Shown in pieces: positions 54,042-62,642 of a stretch of DNA of 64,000 nt. The first letter of the stretch is position 1. Each line of letters begins with the position of its first letter. Both the position numbers and the translations under genes were made by a program. Below the pieces are notes generated by a model. The model was not told the origin of the DNA and ran no database searches. It saw only the letters and a program-made list of their open reading frames with translations. Origin of the DNA: VYFG01 sp965213885 (GTDB taxonomy: Bacteria; Pseudomonadota; Gammaproteobacteria; Arenicellales; Poriferihabitantaceae); assembly GCA_965213885.1 (NCBI GenBank), contig OZ243919.1:1674001-1738000 (forward strand), read 5' to 3'.

Positions 54042-55232
54042 TCAGTTTCCGCCGGGCACCACGGACGCGACGTGGCGGCGGGATGCGCCAAGCAGCGTGA
54101 TCAGCACTCCTGCCAGTATCAGCAGAGGCAGGGTATAGAGATTCAGACGCTCCCACCCCAGAAGATGGTGCAGATATCCGGCCGTCAGGGCGGTGCAGGC
54201 AGTGGCCGAGAACACGAGGAAGTTATTGATGCCCTGAACCGACCCCTTCTCCGCCGGCAGGTAGGCTTCCGTCAGCAGGGTAGTCGAGCCGACAAAGAGA
54301 AAGTTCCATCCCAGGCCGAGCAGCACCAGGCCGATGAGAAAATGCACATACCGCTCCCCGGTCAGAGTCACCAGCACACAGGCCATGAGAAGAATCACGC
54401 CGATGAACATCACCCTCAGCACCCCGTACCGCTGGATCAGGTTCCCGGTGAAGAACGATGGCGCATACATGCCGACAATATGCCATTGGATCACCATGGC
54501 GGTCCCGGCAAACGGCATCTGACGGAGGTCCATGGCCAGAGGGGTGGCCGTCATCAGCAGGTTCATGATGCCGTAGGAAACCATCCCGCAGACCACGGCC
54601 ACGAGAAAGACCGGGTTCGTGAGCACCACCGCCATGGGACGCCGTTCTCCCGTGATCTCCTCCTGGGACGGCGGGGGTATCCTGAGCAGGAGCTGCACCA
54701 GAATCACGCCCAGACAGAAAACCGCAATGCAGCCGTAGGATGCGGTAAATACCGAGCCGGGGACCAGGTCACGTGTGAGGCGGGCCACGTTGGGTCCCAC
54801 AAACGCCGCCACAAGCCCCCCGGCCAGCACCCAGGATATGGCCCGTGCGCGGTACTCCGTGTCCACCACCTCGACCGCGGCGAAACGGTAATACTGGGCG
54901 AAACCATTGGCCACGCCGATCAGCACCGAACCGGCACAAAACCCGATGAAGCTGCCGAGATGAATACTGGCCGCGGCCACCAGCCCGCCGCACAGGCCTG
55001 TAACGGCACCCAGGACGAACCCGCTGCGCCTGCCGTGGCGACGCATGAACAGGGAACCGGGAATCATGGTTGCCATCATGCCGAGAAAAGTGAGTCCGAG
55101 AGGCAGCGTCGCCTGCCGGGGATCCGCAGCCAGCATGAAGCCAACCAGTGCGGATGACGCCATGATCAGTGAAGTGGAGGACAGCATGAGCCCCTGGCAA
55201 GTGGCCAGGAACAGCACGTTACGATTGATCAT
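54042..55232 (-). CDS. Major facilitator superfamily transporter
   Basis: A 396-residue protein with 12 predicted helices in two halves. 'RRHGRRSGFVLGAVTGLCGGLVAA' near residue 64 fits the MFS loop 2-3 motif and its helix, and 'GLGWNFLFVGSTTLLTEAYLPAEKGSVQGINNF' near 300 is typical of the YcaD/efflux-like group. It converges with the RDD gene (15 bases apart). Substrate unknown. Confidence 0.88.
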   Translation of the reverse strand: MINRNVLFLATCQGLMLSSTSLIMASSALVGFMLAADPRQATLPLGLTFLGMMATMIPGSLFMRRHGRRSGFVLGAVTGLCGGLVAAASIHLGSFIGFCAGSVLIGVANGFAQYYRFAAVEVVDTEYRARAISWVLAGGLVAAFVGPNVARLTRDLVPGSVFTASYGCIAVFCLGVILVQLLLRIPPPSQEEITGERRPMAVVLTNPVFLVAVVCGMVSYGIMNLLMTATPLAMDLRQMPFAGTAMVIQWHIVGMYAPSFFTGNLIQRYGVLRVMFIGVILLMACVLVTLTGERYVHFLIGLVLLGLGWNFLFVGSTTLLTEAYLPAEKGSVQGINNFLVFSATACTALTAGYLHHLLGWERLNLYTLPLLILAGVLITLLGASRRHVASVVPGGN

Positions 55233-55419
55233 TTCGCCCGGAGCAGCACTCCGATGATTGGGATGGCCCGATCATAGTACAGGAAATCCCGCAATCGGGA
55301 ATCACCGCGTGGCAGGCTGCCGTGGTATCCCGGCAGCATTCCGGAATTGCCCGGCCGGAAACCGCATCCCTTTCTCCCGACAAGCATTCGTCGCGGGCAA
55401 GTGTTGCATGAGTGTTTCT

Positions 55420-55441
55420 AAACGGGTAAAACCACCCGTTT
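55420..55441 (+). promoter_or_regulatory. Hairpin just before the TerC-family gene
   Basis: AAACGGGT (55420-55427) and ACCCGTTT (55434-55441) form a perfect 8-base stem with a six-base loop, ending 18 bases before the start codon. Some relatives of the downstream gene are controlled by a yybP-ykoY manganese riboswitch; I do not see its conserved sequences here. Confidence 0.45.
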
Positions 55442-55459
55442 GCCAAACCGGACCCTGCC

Positions 55460-56074
55460 GTGGAACTCATCACCCAGTTTTCGAAACTGACCCAGATCCT
55501 CCTGGTCGACCTGGTGCTCGCGGGGGACAATGCGATCGTGATCGGCATGGTCGCGGCAAGATTCACGCCGGAATACCGCCGCAAGGTGATTCTCTGGGGA
55601 GTCGGCGCGGCAGTTTTCCTGCGGGTGATTTTCGCCCTGCTCACCGTGCAGCTGCTGGCCATCACCGGCCTCGCCTTGGTGGGAGGTCTCCTGCTGCTTT
55701 GGGTCAGCTGGAAGCTCTGGCAGGACCTGCGGCGAACCGGAGAGGCGACCGGGGCCGGCGAAGCGCACGACACGGCCATGGCCGAACCGGAGAATCCGCC
55801 GCTGCTGTCGGCGATTTTCCAGATCACCGTCGCCGATGTCTCCATGTCCCTGGACAACGTCATCGCGGTGGCGGGTGTCGCGGAAGGGCACACCGGGCTG
55901 CTCATCATCGGCCTCGCCCTGTCGATACTGTTCATGATGTTCTTCGCGACCTGGATCGCCGACCTGCTGCACCGGCATCGCTGGATAGGTTACCTCGGCT
56001 TCCTGATCATTCTCTACGTTGCGGTCAAGCTCGTCATCGAGGGCGGGCTGGAAATCGTCGCCATCCTGGGCTGA
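55460..56074 (+). CDS. TerC-family integral membrane protein (YjbE-like)
   Basis: A 204-residue protein with about six or seven hydrophobic segments in two inverted halves. Each half carries the acidic metal-site motif: 'DLVLAGDNAIVIGMVA' (about 17-32) and 'DVSMSLDNVIAVAGVA' (about 125-140). The family exports manganese or protects from metal stress, and has been linked to metalation of exported proteins. The start is a GTG without a strong ribosome site. It stands alone on the plus strand. Confidence 0.88.
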   Translation: MELITQFSKLTQILLVDLVLAGDNAIVIGMVAARFTPEYRRKVILWGVGAAVFLRVIFALLTVQLLAITGLALVGGLLLLWVSWKLWQDLRRTGEATGAGEAHDTAMAEPENPPLLSAIFQITVADVSMSLDNVIAVAGVAEGHTGLLIIGLALSILFMMFFATWIADLLHRHRWIGYLGFLIILYVAVKLVIEGGLEIVAILG

Positions 56075-56400
56075 TCCGATCTCCCGATCCTGCACGGGGG
56101 TGGGGGTTGGCGGTTAAACTACAGTACAATCATCATCGCCCGGGGATGAACCGGAATGAGGGGATTCTCCCTCGGGACTGGCTGGCTCTCGCGTAAAACC
56201 GAGTCGTTGCCCTCATACCAGTACCAAGATCATGTGACCCGGTGAAACCGAGGAATCCGCATACATCACGTCTGGCCCGGTTCCGGGGACGGTCCCCGTT
56301 CGGCACGAAATCGCCGGGAAATACCGGATTGGAAGCATGCAAGCGGACCAGCACCCGAAGCCGCGGAGCACACCTGCTGTCCCAGGTTGCCCCGTACCCG
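56075..56400. other. Intergenic region upstream of the TPR gene
   Basis: About 326 bases, of which the last 159 are open in frame with the downstream gene but look non-coding (basic, low in hydrophobic pattern). I see no convincing promoter or RNA structure. Confidence 0.4.
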
Positions 56401-57816
56401 GTGGATGCGGGCATCCTGAAACGGTCACTGCCCCTGGCAACCGCCGTGCTCGTTGCCGCCTTCCCGTTTTTCCTTTCGCCGGCCCGGGGCTCGGACTCCA
56501 CCGAACTGGAGGTGCTGCTTGACGAAGGCCGGCTGGACAGGGCCGAAGAACGTGTCGACGTCCTGCTGGCGGAGGCTCCCGGTGATCCCGCCCTGCTGTT
56601 CACCCGGGCGCTCATCGCGGATCGAAGGAACGAACCCGCGAAGGCGATGGAAATCTACGGGAAGCTGATCCGCAGTCATCCGACCCTGCTGGCGCCCTAC
56701 AACAATCTTGCCGTTCACCACGCAAGAGAAGGTGACTACGAGGCCGCCGTCAGCGTCCTGGAAGCGGCACTCAGGTCCGATTCCGCGGTTGCCGCGGCAT
56801 ATGAAAATCTCACCGCGATCTACGCGCAACTGGCAGGCGCCGCCTACCGTGAGGCACTGAACGCCACGGCTCCCCTGCCACCGCTGGAACTCGCCACCCT
56901 GGACCGGATCGATTCCCTGCCTGCAATGCCGGAACACCGTGAGCCGGCCCCGGGGGTACGGGACGGGCAGTACGTCGACAGCACCCCGCAGGAGGTATCC
57001 CCCGAGGAAGTCCGGACAGACGGCACCGCTCTTGCCCCCGGGTCGACAGCCGCCAATGCCGGAGCCGGCGCTGATTCCCAACCCCCCGAATCCGTCGAAC
57101 CCGGTGAAGAGACGAGGCGCGACATCCTCGCCACCATCCAGGAGTACCTGGCGCACATGAACCTGGCGTCAAGGGAACAGCTGATGGCCCAGGAAGAGAT
57201 TTTCCAAGGAGTCCTGGAGCGGGTGGACAAGCTTGAGCTTCGACTGCGCGAACTGGAACAAGCGATGCCGGCGGCCGGCCCCGAGACGCCGGACGAATCC
57301 ACCGGGACCGGACGGCAGGATTCGGCGGAACCCCCTACGCCCACCGCGGAAGCGAAGACACCCGTCCGGGAGGCGGAAACCGCTGCCGGCTCTGCTGTAC
57401 CGCCGGCAATGCCCCGCATGGCAGCGACCGCTACCGGCCCCGCCCACTCCTCCGAAGGGCCCCCGGAGGACGTACACCAGTGGGAGCAGGTGCTGATCGG
57501 CCGGATCACGAACTGGGCCGAGGCGTGGTCGAATCGTGACATGGAGCAATACCTGTCACATTACTCCGACCAGTTCGCGCCGCCGGATGGCATGGGTCTC
57601 GATGAATGGCAGACGCAACTTCAGCAGGACCTGGACGCGGATGAGCAGGCCATGGAAGTCGACGTAAACGGATTCAGCATACAGCCTGATGGCGACACCG
57701 CGACCGTGAGTTTTTCCCGACATCTCAGGTCCGCCCACTCTGACCACACATCCCTGAAAACACTGGTGATGAAAATGGAGCGCGGGGTCTGGCGGATCGT
57801 CCGGGAACTGAACTGA
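56401..57816 (+). CDS. Secreted TPR-repeat protein with C-terminal Cds6/SnoaL-like domain
   Basis: A 471-residue protein if started at the GTG of 56401, which gives a clean signal peptide (to about 'SPARGSDS'); a GTG at 56242 would bury it. TPR-like helices span about residues 35-140 ('ALLFTRALIADRRNEPAKAMEIYGKLI', 'YNNLAVHHAREGDYEAAVSVLEAAL'). A Pro/Ala/Glu-rich linker with a short coiled coil follows ('VLERVDKLELRLRELEQ'). The last about 110 residues are an NTF2-like domain ('WAEAWSNRDMEQYLSHYSDQF'), also present in the next gene. Probably periplasmic and linked to the cell wall enzyme downstream. Confidence 0.82.
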   Translation: MDAGILKRSLPLATAVLVAAFPFFLSPARGSDSTELEVLLDEGRLDRAEERVDVLLAEAPGDPALLFTRALIADRRNEPAKAMEIYGKLIRSHPTLLAPYNNLAVHHAREGDYEAAVSVLEAALRSDSAVAAAYENLTAIYAQLAGAAYREALNATAPLPPLELATLDRIDSLPAMPEHREPAPGVRDGQYVDSTPQEVSPEEVRTDGTALAPGSTAANAGAGADSQPPESVEPGEETRRDILATIQEYLAHMNLASREQLMAQEEIFQGVLERVDKLELRLRELEQAMPAAGPETPDESTGTGRQDSAEPPTPTAEAKTPVREAETAAGSAVPPAMPRMAATATGPAHSSEGPPEDVHQWEQVLIGRITNWAEAWSNRDMEQYLSHYSDQFAPPDGMGLDEWQTQLQQDLDADEQAMEVDVNGFSIQPDGDTATVSFSRHLRSAHSDHTSLKTLVMKMERGVWRIVRELN

Positions 57817-57834
57817 TCGGGGCAGTTCGGGAAC

Positions 57835-59055
57835 ATGACCGCAAATCCTCACCATTCCCTCCTGCGGCGCCTTCGCCGCTGGTCCTGCACTGCCACCCTT
57901 GCAGGGGTCTGTTCACTTGGCGTGCCGCCGCTTCCGTCCATGGCCACCGGGGAGGGTTACGAAACCCGGGTCATGAACACTGTCAATGCCATCGTCGAGT
58001 CCGATCTCTCGGCTTCCCTCTCGGACCTGGAAGCGCTGGTAAGGCAATATCCCAACAGCAAGCTCGGTCATCTCCTGCTGGGGGATCTGCTCGCGGCCCG
58101 GGCGGGAACGCCCGACCTCATTTCTCGGTTCTCCGGCGACCGGCACCAGCTGGATGGTCTGCGCGATGAACTCGCTTCCCGCTGGATGCGGGTCAACGGT
58201 CAGACCCCGGCAGCCCGGGGCATGATCCCGGCTGACCTGATTCTTTCCTCTCCCGCGGAACAGTACATCCTGGTGGCGGATGCCAGCCATGCCCGGCTGT
58301 ATGTGTACGAGAACACCGGCACGGACTACCGGCTGGCTGAAGACTTTTACATGACGGTCGGCAGGGAGGGCATGGGAAAGTTTGAGGAAGGCGATCTGCG
58401 CACACCGCAAGGGGTGTATTTTGTCACCTCCTACCTGCCCGGCGAGGGGCTGCCCCCAAGATACGGCCCGGGCGCCTTCCCGATCAATTACCCCAATGAA
58501 TACGACCGACAGCTCAGGCGCACGGGCTACGGAATCTGGATCCATGGCACGGAACCGGAATATCTCAACAAGGTCCCGCTCGCCAGCGACGGCTGCCTGT
58601 CCTTCAGCAACGTGGAATTCAACCGTATCCGGCGCTACATCTCAACGGACGGCACGACCCCGGTCATCATCTCGAGCGCGTTCGACTGGATTGACCCCGC
58701 CACCCTGAGCTCCCGCAAAACGTCGGCACTGGAGTTGATCGGGCAATGGGAGCGGGACTGGGAAAGCCTGGATACCGAACAGTACCTGGCGCATTATTCC
58801 AGTACGGACATCCGGGACTTTGACGTGTTTGCCGATCAGAAAAGACAGACAAACCGGAACAAGGAGTATGTTGAACTGGAACTCAGCAATCTGAGCATCT
58901 ACGGCTATCCCGGCGAAGAGGAGATGCTGATCGTCTCCTTCACCCAGGACTACCGCAGCGACAACTACCACAGCATGACGAGAAAACGCCAGTACTGGGT
59001 GAACCGGGACGACCGCTGGCAGATCATCAACGAAAGCCGGACTGACGGTTCCTGA
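57835..59055 (+). CDS. L,D-transpeptidase (YkuD domain) with C-terminal Cds6-like domain
   Basis: A 406-residue exported protein with a signal sequence (to about 'PSMATGEGY'). The YkuD domain spans about residues 140-290, with the catalytic motif 'GIWIHGTEPEYLNKVPLASDGCLSFSNVEF' (read in pieces; His, then Cys in 'SDGCLSF'). A C-terminal domain, 'WERDWESLDTEQYLAHYSS' to 'WQIINES', is the NTF2-like module seen in the previous gene. YafK-type L,D-transpeptidases cross-link peptidoglycan or cleave lipoprotein links. It lies 18 bases after the TPR gene, so the two are likely one operon. Confidence 0.88.
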   Translation: MTANPHHSLLRRLRRWSCTATLAGVCSLGVPPLPSMATGEGYETRVMNTVNAIVESDLSASLSDLEALVRQYPNSKLGHLLLGDLLAARAGTPDLISRFSGDRHQLDGLRDELASRWMRVNGQTPAARGMIPADLILSSPAEQYILVADASHARLYVYENTGTDYRLAEDFYMTVGREGMGKFEEGDLRTPQGVYFVTSYLPGEGLPPRYGPGAFPINYPNEYDRQLRRTGYGIWIHGTEPEYLNKVPLASDGCLSFSNVEFNRIRRYISTDGTTPVIISSAFDWIDPATLSSRKTSALELIGQWERDWESLDTEQYLAHYSSTDIRDFDVFADQKRQTNRNKEYVELELSNLSIYGYPGEEEMLIVSFTQDYRSDNYHSMTRKRQYWVNRDDRWQIINESRTDGS

Positions 59056-59327
59056 CCGGTATGCGGACATGGCCGCTGGACGAGCACGGTGGGCGGGATA
59101 TTCTCACGCGCATACAACCGTCCGGGAATTGCAGATTGCCTTTCCGTCGCTCGATCAAGGACTTCCGCCTTGAAGCCACGGCCATTGACGGATTCACGCA
59201 GACAATCTTGAGGCAATGCCACTGCAGGGACAGCGAATCTGTGTGGTTCCGGTGCGCGCGGTATCTCCGCACCCGATGAACCACCCTTGGCAGTGACCCT
59301 TGAATTGATTTCCTTCCTTCCGAACAA

Positions 59328-62300
59328 ATGGTGAAACACCTCCTTCGACCGGGCCTTTACGAAGATCTGCTCACCTCGGCCATGGAGGCGGAAATTGCTG
59401 CCCTGGAAAGGGAAAACTGGGAAATCCTGACCGACCCGGCGGATACAGCCGCCCGCCCCGAGTTTCTGGCCCGCCACGTTTATTCCCTCGTTCGGCGCGC
59501 TCTGGAAGACATCCCGGGTGAAGGAGAGTCACAGATTAGCGGTCAGGTTGGTCTCGTGAACCGGCTGGTACAGATTCTCGAAGAACATGGGGCATCCGCT
59601 GACGAACAAATCGCGGAGGCTGCGGAACTGCTTCTGGAGGTTTTCGAACGTCCCGGCTTGGGCAGAGCGCGCATTCCCCGCCCGACGCTCTCCCTGCGCC
59701 GGACCGGATTACTCGTCAATGGCAGGCGGGATGTCCAGATTGGGAGTGAGATATCGAAGGAGATTCCAAGCGCCGACCGGATCGACCTCCTGTGCGCGTT
59801 TGTTCGTTATTCCGGATTACGCCTGTTCCAGTCCGATCTGGCAGCAAGGATCAGGGACGGGGCACAGGTACGGGTAATCGCCAGCGTATACACCGGGTCG
59901 ACCGAAAGGCGTGCACTTGACAAGCTTGTCGCACTCGGTGCCAAGGTCAAGGTTTCCTACGATGTTGCAAGGACGCGGCTTCATGCCAAGGCGTGGCTGT
60001 TTCATCGTGACAGCGGGCTGCACACCGCCTATATCGGTTCGTCCAATCTCACGCATACCGCACAGGTCGATGGGCTGGAATGGAACGTGCGTGTGAGCGC
60101 GATCGAGAACCCGGACGTCATTGACCGCTTCGGGGCAACGTTCGAGCAGTACTGGCAAGAGCCGGAATTCGAGGAATATGATCCCAGACGTGATGCCCGC
60201 CGTCTCGACCACGCACTAACGAAACGGGGCCAGGATGTTGCGACCGGACACTATTTTTCACCCTCGCTACTGATCGATGTCTCTCCGAAACCTCACCAGG
60301 CTGTCGCCCTGGAAGCACTGGATTCCGAGCGTAGCCGCGGGTATCACCGGAATCTCGTGGTTGCCGCAACCGGCACGGGCAAAACCTGGATCGCGGCATT
60401 TGATTACAAGCAGCTCCGCAGCCGGGGGTTGGAGCGATCCATGCTCTTCATCGCGCATCGTGACGAGATACTTCGCCAGAGCCAGCAGGTATTCCAGGTC
60501 GTATTGCGCGAGCCGGACTTCGGTGAGCGCCTGATCGGCGGCGAGCGCCCAAGCTCGGGCCGCCATGTGTTCGCCTCGGTGCAGTCCCTTGCCAATCGCA
60601 TCGACGATATCCGGCCCGACGCATTCCAGGTGGTCATCGTCGACGAGTTCCACCATGCAGCGGCTGCGAGCTATGAACGCATCCTTTCACACCTGGACCC
60701 ATGCATCCTCCTCGGACTGACCGCCACGCCAGAACGTGCCGACGGCAAATCAGTACTTGACTGGTTTGATGGCCGCATTGCCTATGAATCCCGACTGTGG
60801 GATGCACTGGAACAGGGGCTGCTCTGTCCGTTTCACTATTTCGGGGTGCATGACGCAACGGATCTTTCGGCAGTACGGTTCCAGCACGGGAGATATGCAT
60901 CGGGAGAACTGGACAACGTACTGACCGGCGACCACGCCCGGGCGATTCGAATCCGTCAGGCCGTCGAGAATCTGGTGACCAACCCGCATGAGATGCGGGC
61001 ATTGGGCTTCTGCGCCGGGGTCGAGCATGCGCACTTCATGGCGGCGGAATTCCAGCGTTTCGGGTATCCAGCTGTGGCACTGGATGCCAAATCCCCGAGT
61101 GACCAACGTCATGCGGCTCTGAATGAGTTACGACGGGGGAAGATTCGCGCCATTTTCACGGTGGACCTGTTCAACGAAGGGGTCGACCTGCCTGAAGTCG
61201 ACACCGTGCTCATGCTGCGGCCCACGGAGAGTGCCACCGTGTTTCTGCAGCAACTCGGCCGGGGCCTGCGGTGGTCCGAGGGAAAGCAAGTACTGACCGT
61301 GCTTGATTTCGTGGGCCAGGTACGGCGTGAATACCGTTACGACACGCGTTATCGGGCGCTGGTCGGTGGAACCCGCCATGAGATCCAGAAAGCCGTCGAA
61401 GCCGACTTCCCCCTGCTACCTCCGGGATGCGCCCTCAAGCTGGACCGGATTGCCAAGGATGCGGTACTGCAGAACCTGAAGCAAGCCGTACGCAATGCCC
61501 GCGCACAGATGGTCGGGGAATTGCGTGCAATCGGCCCCGATGCCCGACTTGCCGATTTCATGCACAAGGCAGGCCTCGGACTCGAGGATATCTACGCCCG
61601 CCCCCAAGCGGGTCACTGTTTTTCCGAACTGCGCGAAAAGGCCGGATTCTGGCGGGAGCCCGACGGGCGAACCAGCGCGGCTCCATTACTGCGCACCTTC
61701 GGCCGGATGCTCCACGTGGATGATGCAGAGAGAATCGATCTTTGGAAATCCATCTTGATGACGAATCACCCCAACCCGATCTCCAGTCTCCAGGGACGCA
61801 GCCACCGGCTGGGTCTCATGTTGTTTGCCATCCTCGGGGGGCGAAACCAGTCGGTTGCCGAAGCCGATCAGGTCATCAACCGTGTTCGCGAATCGGCAGC
61901 GCTGTTTCGGGAAATCTGCGACCTTCTCGAAATCCTGTCTGATCGTATCCGAACTGTCTCACGACCACTGGATGGCGGCGGTGAAACCCCCCTTGCAAGC
62001 CACGCCACCTACACCCTCGGTGAGATCACGGCCGCATATGGACTGATCGGGCAGCGGGGTACTCTCGAATTGCCGCAAACCGGGGTCCGCTGGGATAAGC
62101 AGACGGAAACCGATCTCCTGTTCGTCACCCTGGAGAAATCCGACAAGGACTACTCCCCTACGACACGTTATGCGGACTATCCGATCTCTCGGACCCTGTT
62201 CCACTGGGAATCGCAGAACAGTGCATCACCGGACACGCCCACCGGCCGCCGGTATATCGACCAACCCGTCCATGGCACGAATGTCATCCTGTTCGTTCGC

Positions 62301-62462
62301 GAGCGGAAACGGGACGGCAGGGGTGTAACCGCCCCCTATCACTGCCTCGGGCGCGCCCACTACCGGGGTCATGAATCGGAACGACCCATGAAAATCCGAT
62401 GGGAACTGGAACACCCCATGCCGGGATGGATGTACCAGGCTGGAAAAGTAGTAGCCGGTTGA
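59328..62462 (+). CDS. PLD-like nuclease/SF2 helicase/DUF3427 protein
   Basis: A 1044-residue three-part protein. Residues about 125-280 are a phospholipase-D-like nuclease domain with H219 and K221 in 'RLHAKAW' and N240 in 'IGSSNLT'. Residues about 315-670 form a superfamily 2 helicase: Walker A 'ATGTGKT' (347-353), DEFH (439-442), 'TATPER' (465-470) and 'QQLGRGLRW'. The C-terminal third fits DUF3427, ending in 'CLGRAHYRGHESERPMKIRWELEHPMP'. Such proteins occur in mobile and defence regions and probably cut or unwind foreign DNA (inference). The start lacks a clear ribosome site. It is followed by the phosphoribosyltransferase/Csb2 chimera. Confidence 0.85.
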   Translation: MVKHLLRPGLYEDLLTSAMEAEIAALERENWEILTDPADTAARPEFLARHVYSLVRRALEDIPGEGESQISGQVGLVNRLVQILEEHGASADEQIAEAAELLLEVFERPGLGRARIPRPTLSLRRTGLLVNGRRDVQIGSEISKEIPSADRIDLLCAFVRYSGLRLFQSDLAARIRDGAQVRVIASVYTGSTERRALDKLVALGAKVKVSYDVARTRLHAKAWLFHRDSGLHTAYIGSSNLTHTAQVDGLEWNVRVSAIENPDVIDRFGATFEQYWQEPEFEEYDPRRDARRLDHALTKRGQDVATGHYFSPSLLIDVSPKPHQAVALEALDSERSRGYHRNLVVAATGTGKTWIAAFDYKQLRSRGLERSMLFIAHRDEILRQSQQVFQVVLREPDFGERLIGGERPSSGRHVFASVQSLANRIDDIRPDAFQVVIVDEFHHAAAASYERILSHLDPCILLGLTATPERADGKSVLDWFDGRIAYESRLWDALEQGLLCPFHYFGVHDATDLSAVRFQHGRYASGELDNVLTGDHARAIRIRQAVENLVTNPHEMRALGFCAGVEHAHFMAAEFQRFGYPAVALDAKSPSDQRHAALNELRRGKIRAIFTVDLFNEGVDLPEVDTVLMLRPTESATVFLQQLGRGLRWSEGKQVLTVLDFVGQVRREYRYDTRYRALVGGTRHEIQKAVEADFPLLPPGCALKLDRIAKDAVLQNLKQAVRNARAQMVGELRAIGPDARLADFMHKAGLGLEDIYARPQAGHCFSELREKAGFWREPDGRTSAAPLLRTFGRMLHVDDAERIDLWKSILMTNHPNPISSLQGRSHRLGLMLFAILGGRNQSVAEADQVINRVRESAALFREICDLLEILSDRIRTVSRPLDGGGETPLASHATYTLGEITAAYGLIGQRGTLELPQTGVRWDKQTETDLLFVTLEKSDKDYSPTTRYADYPISRTLFHWESQNSASPDTPTGRRYIDQPVHGTNVILFVRERKRDGRGVTAPYHCLGRAHYRGHESERPMKIRWELEHPMPGWMYQAGKVVAG

Positions 62463-62642
62463 GCCGGAAAATCGCCGTCGACCGATATCGTCCCTGATGA
62501 ACGTCAACCGTATCCTGGGTCGTGCGGAGTGCGGTTGGCTGCAAAGTGATCCGGACGTCTACAAAATTTACTGTCAGCAGTCTGCAAGCAGGACCCGCTC
62601 TATTCCGCGTCAAAGGGTGGTGACGCCGAAGTCGCGGCAATC

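Noticed and set aside
55233..55459. yybP-ykoY manganese riboswitch upstream of the TerC-family gene
   Set aside because: Only a simple 8-base hairpin is visible; the conserved riboswitch sequences are absent.
59056..59327. Small frames on both strands between the L,D-transpeptidase and the helicase
   Set aside because: No motif or ribosome site; the two strands give equally unconvincing products.
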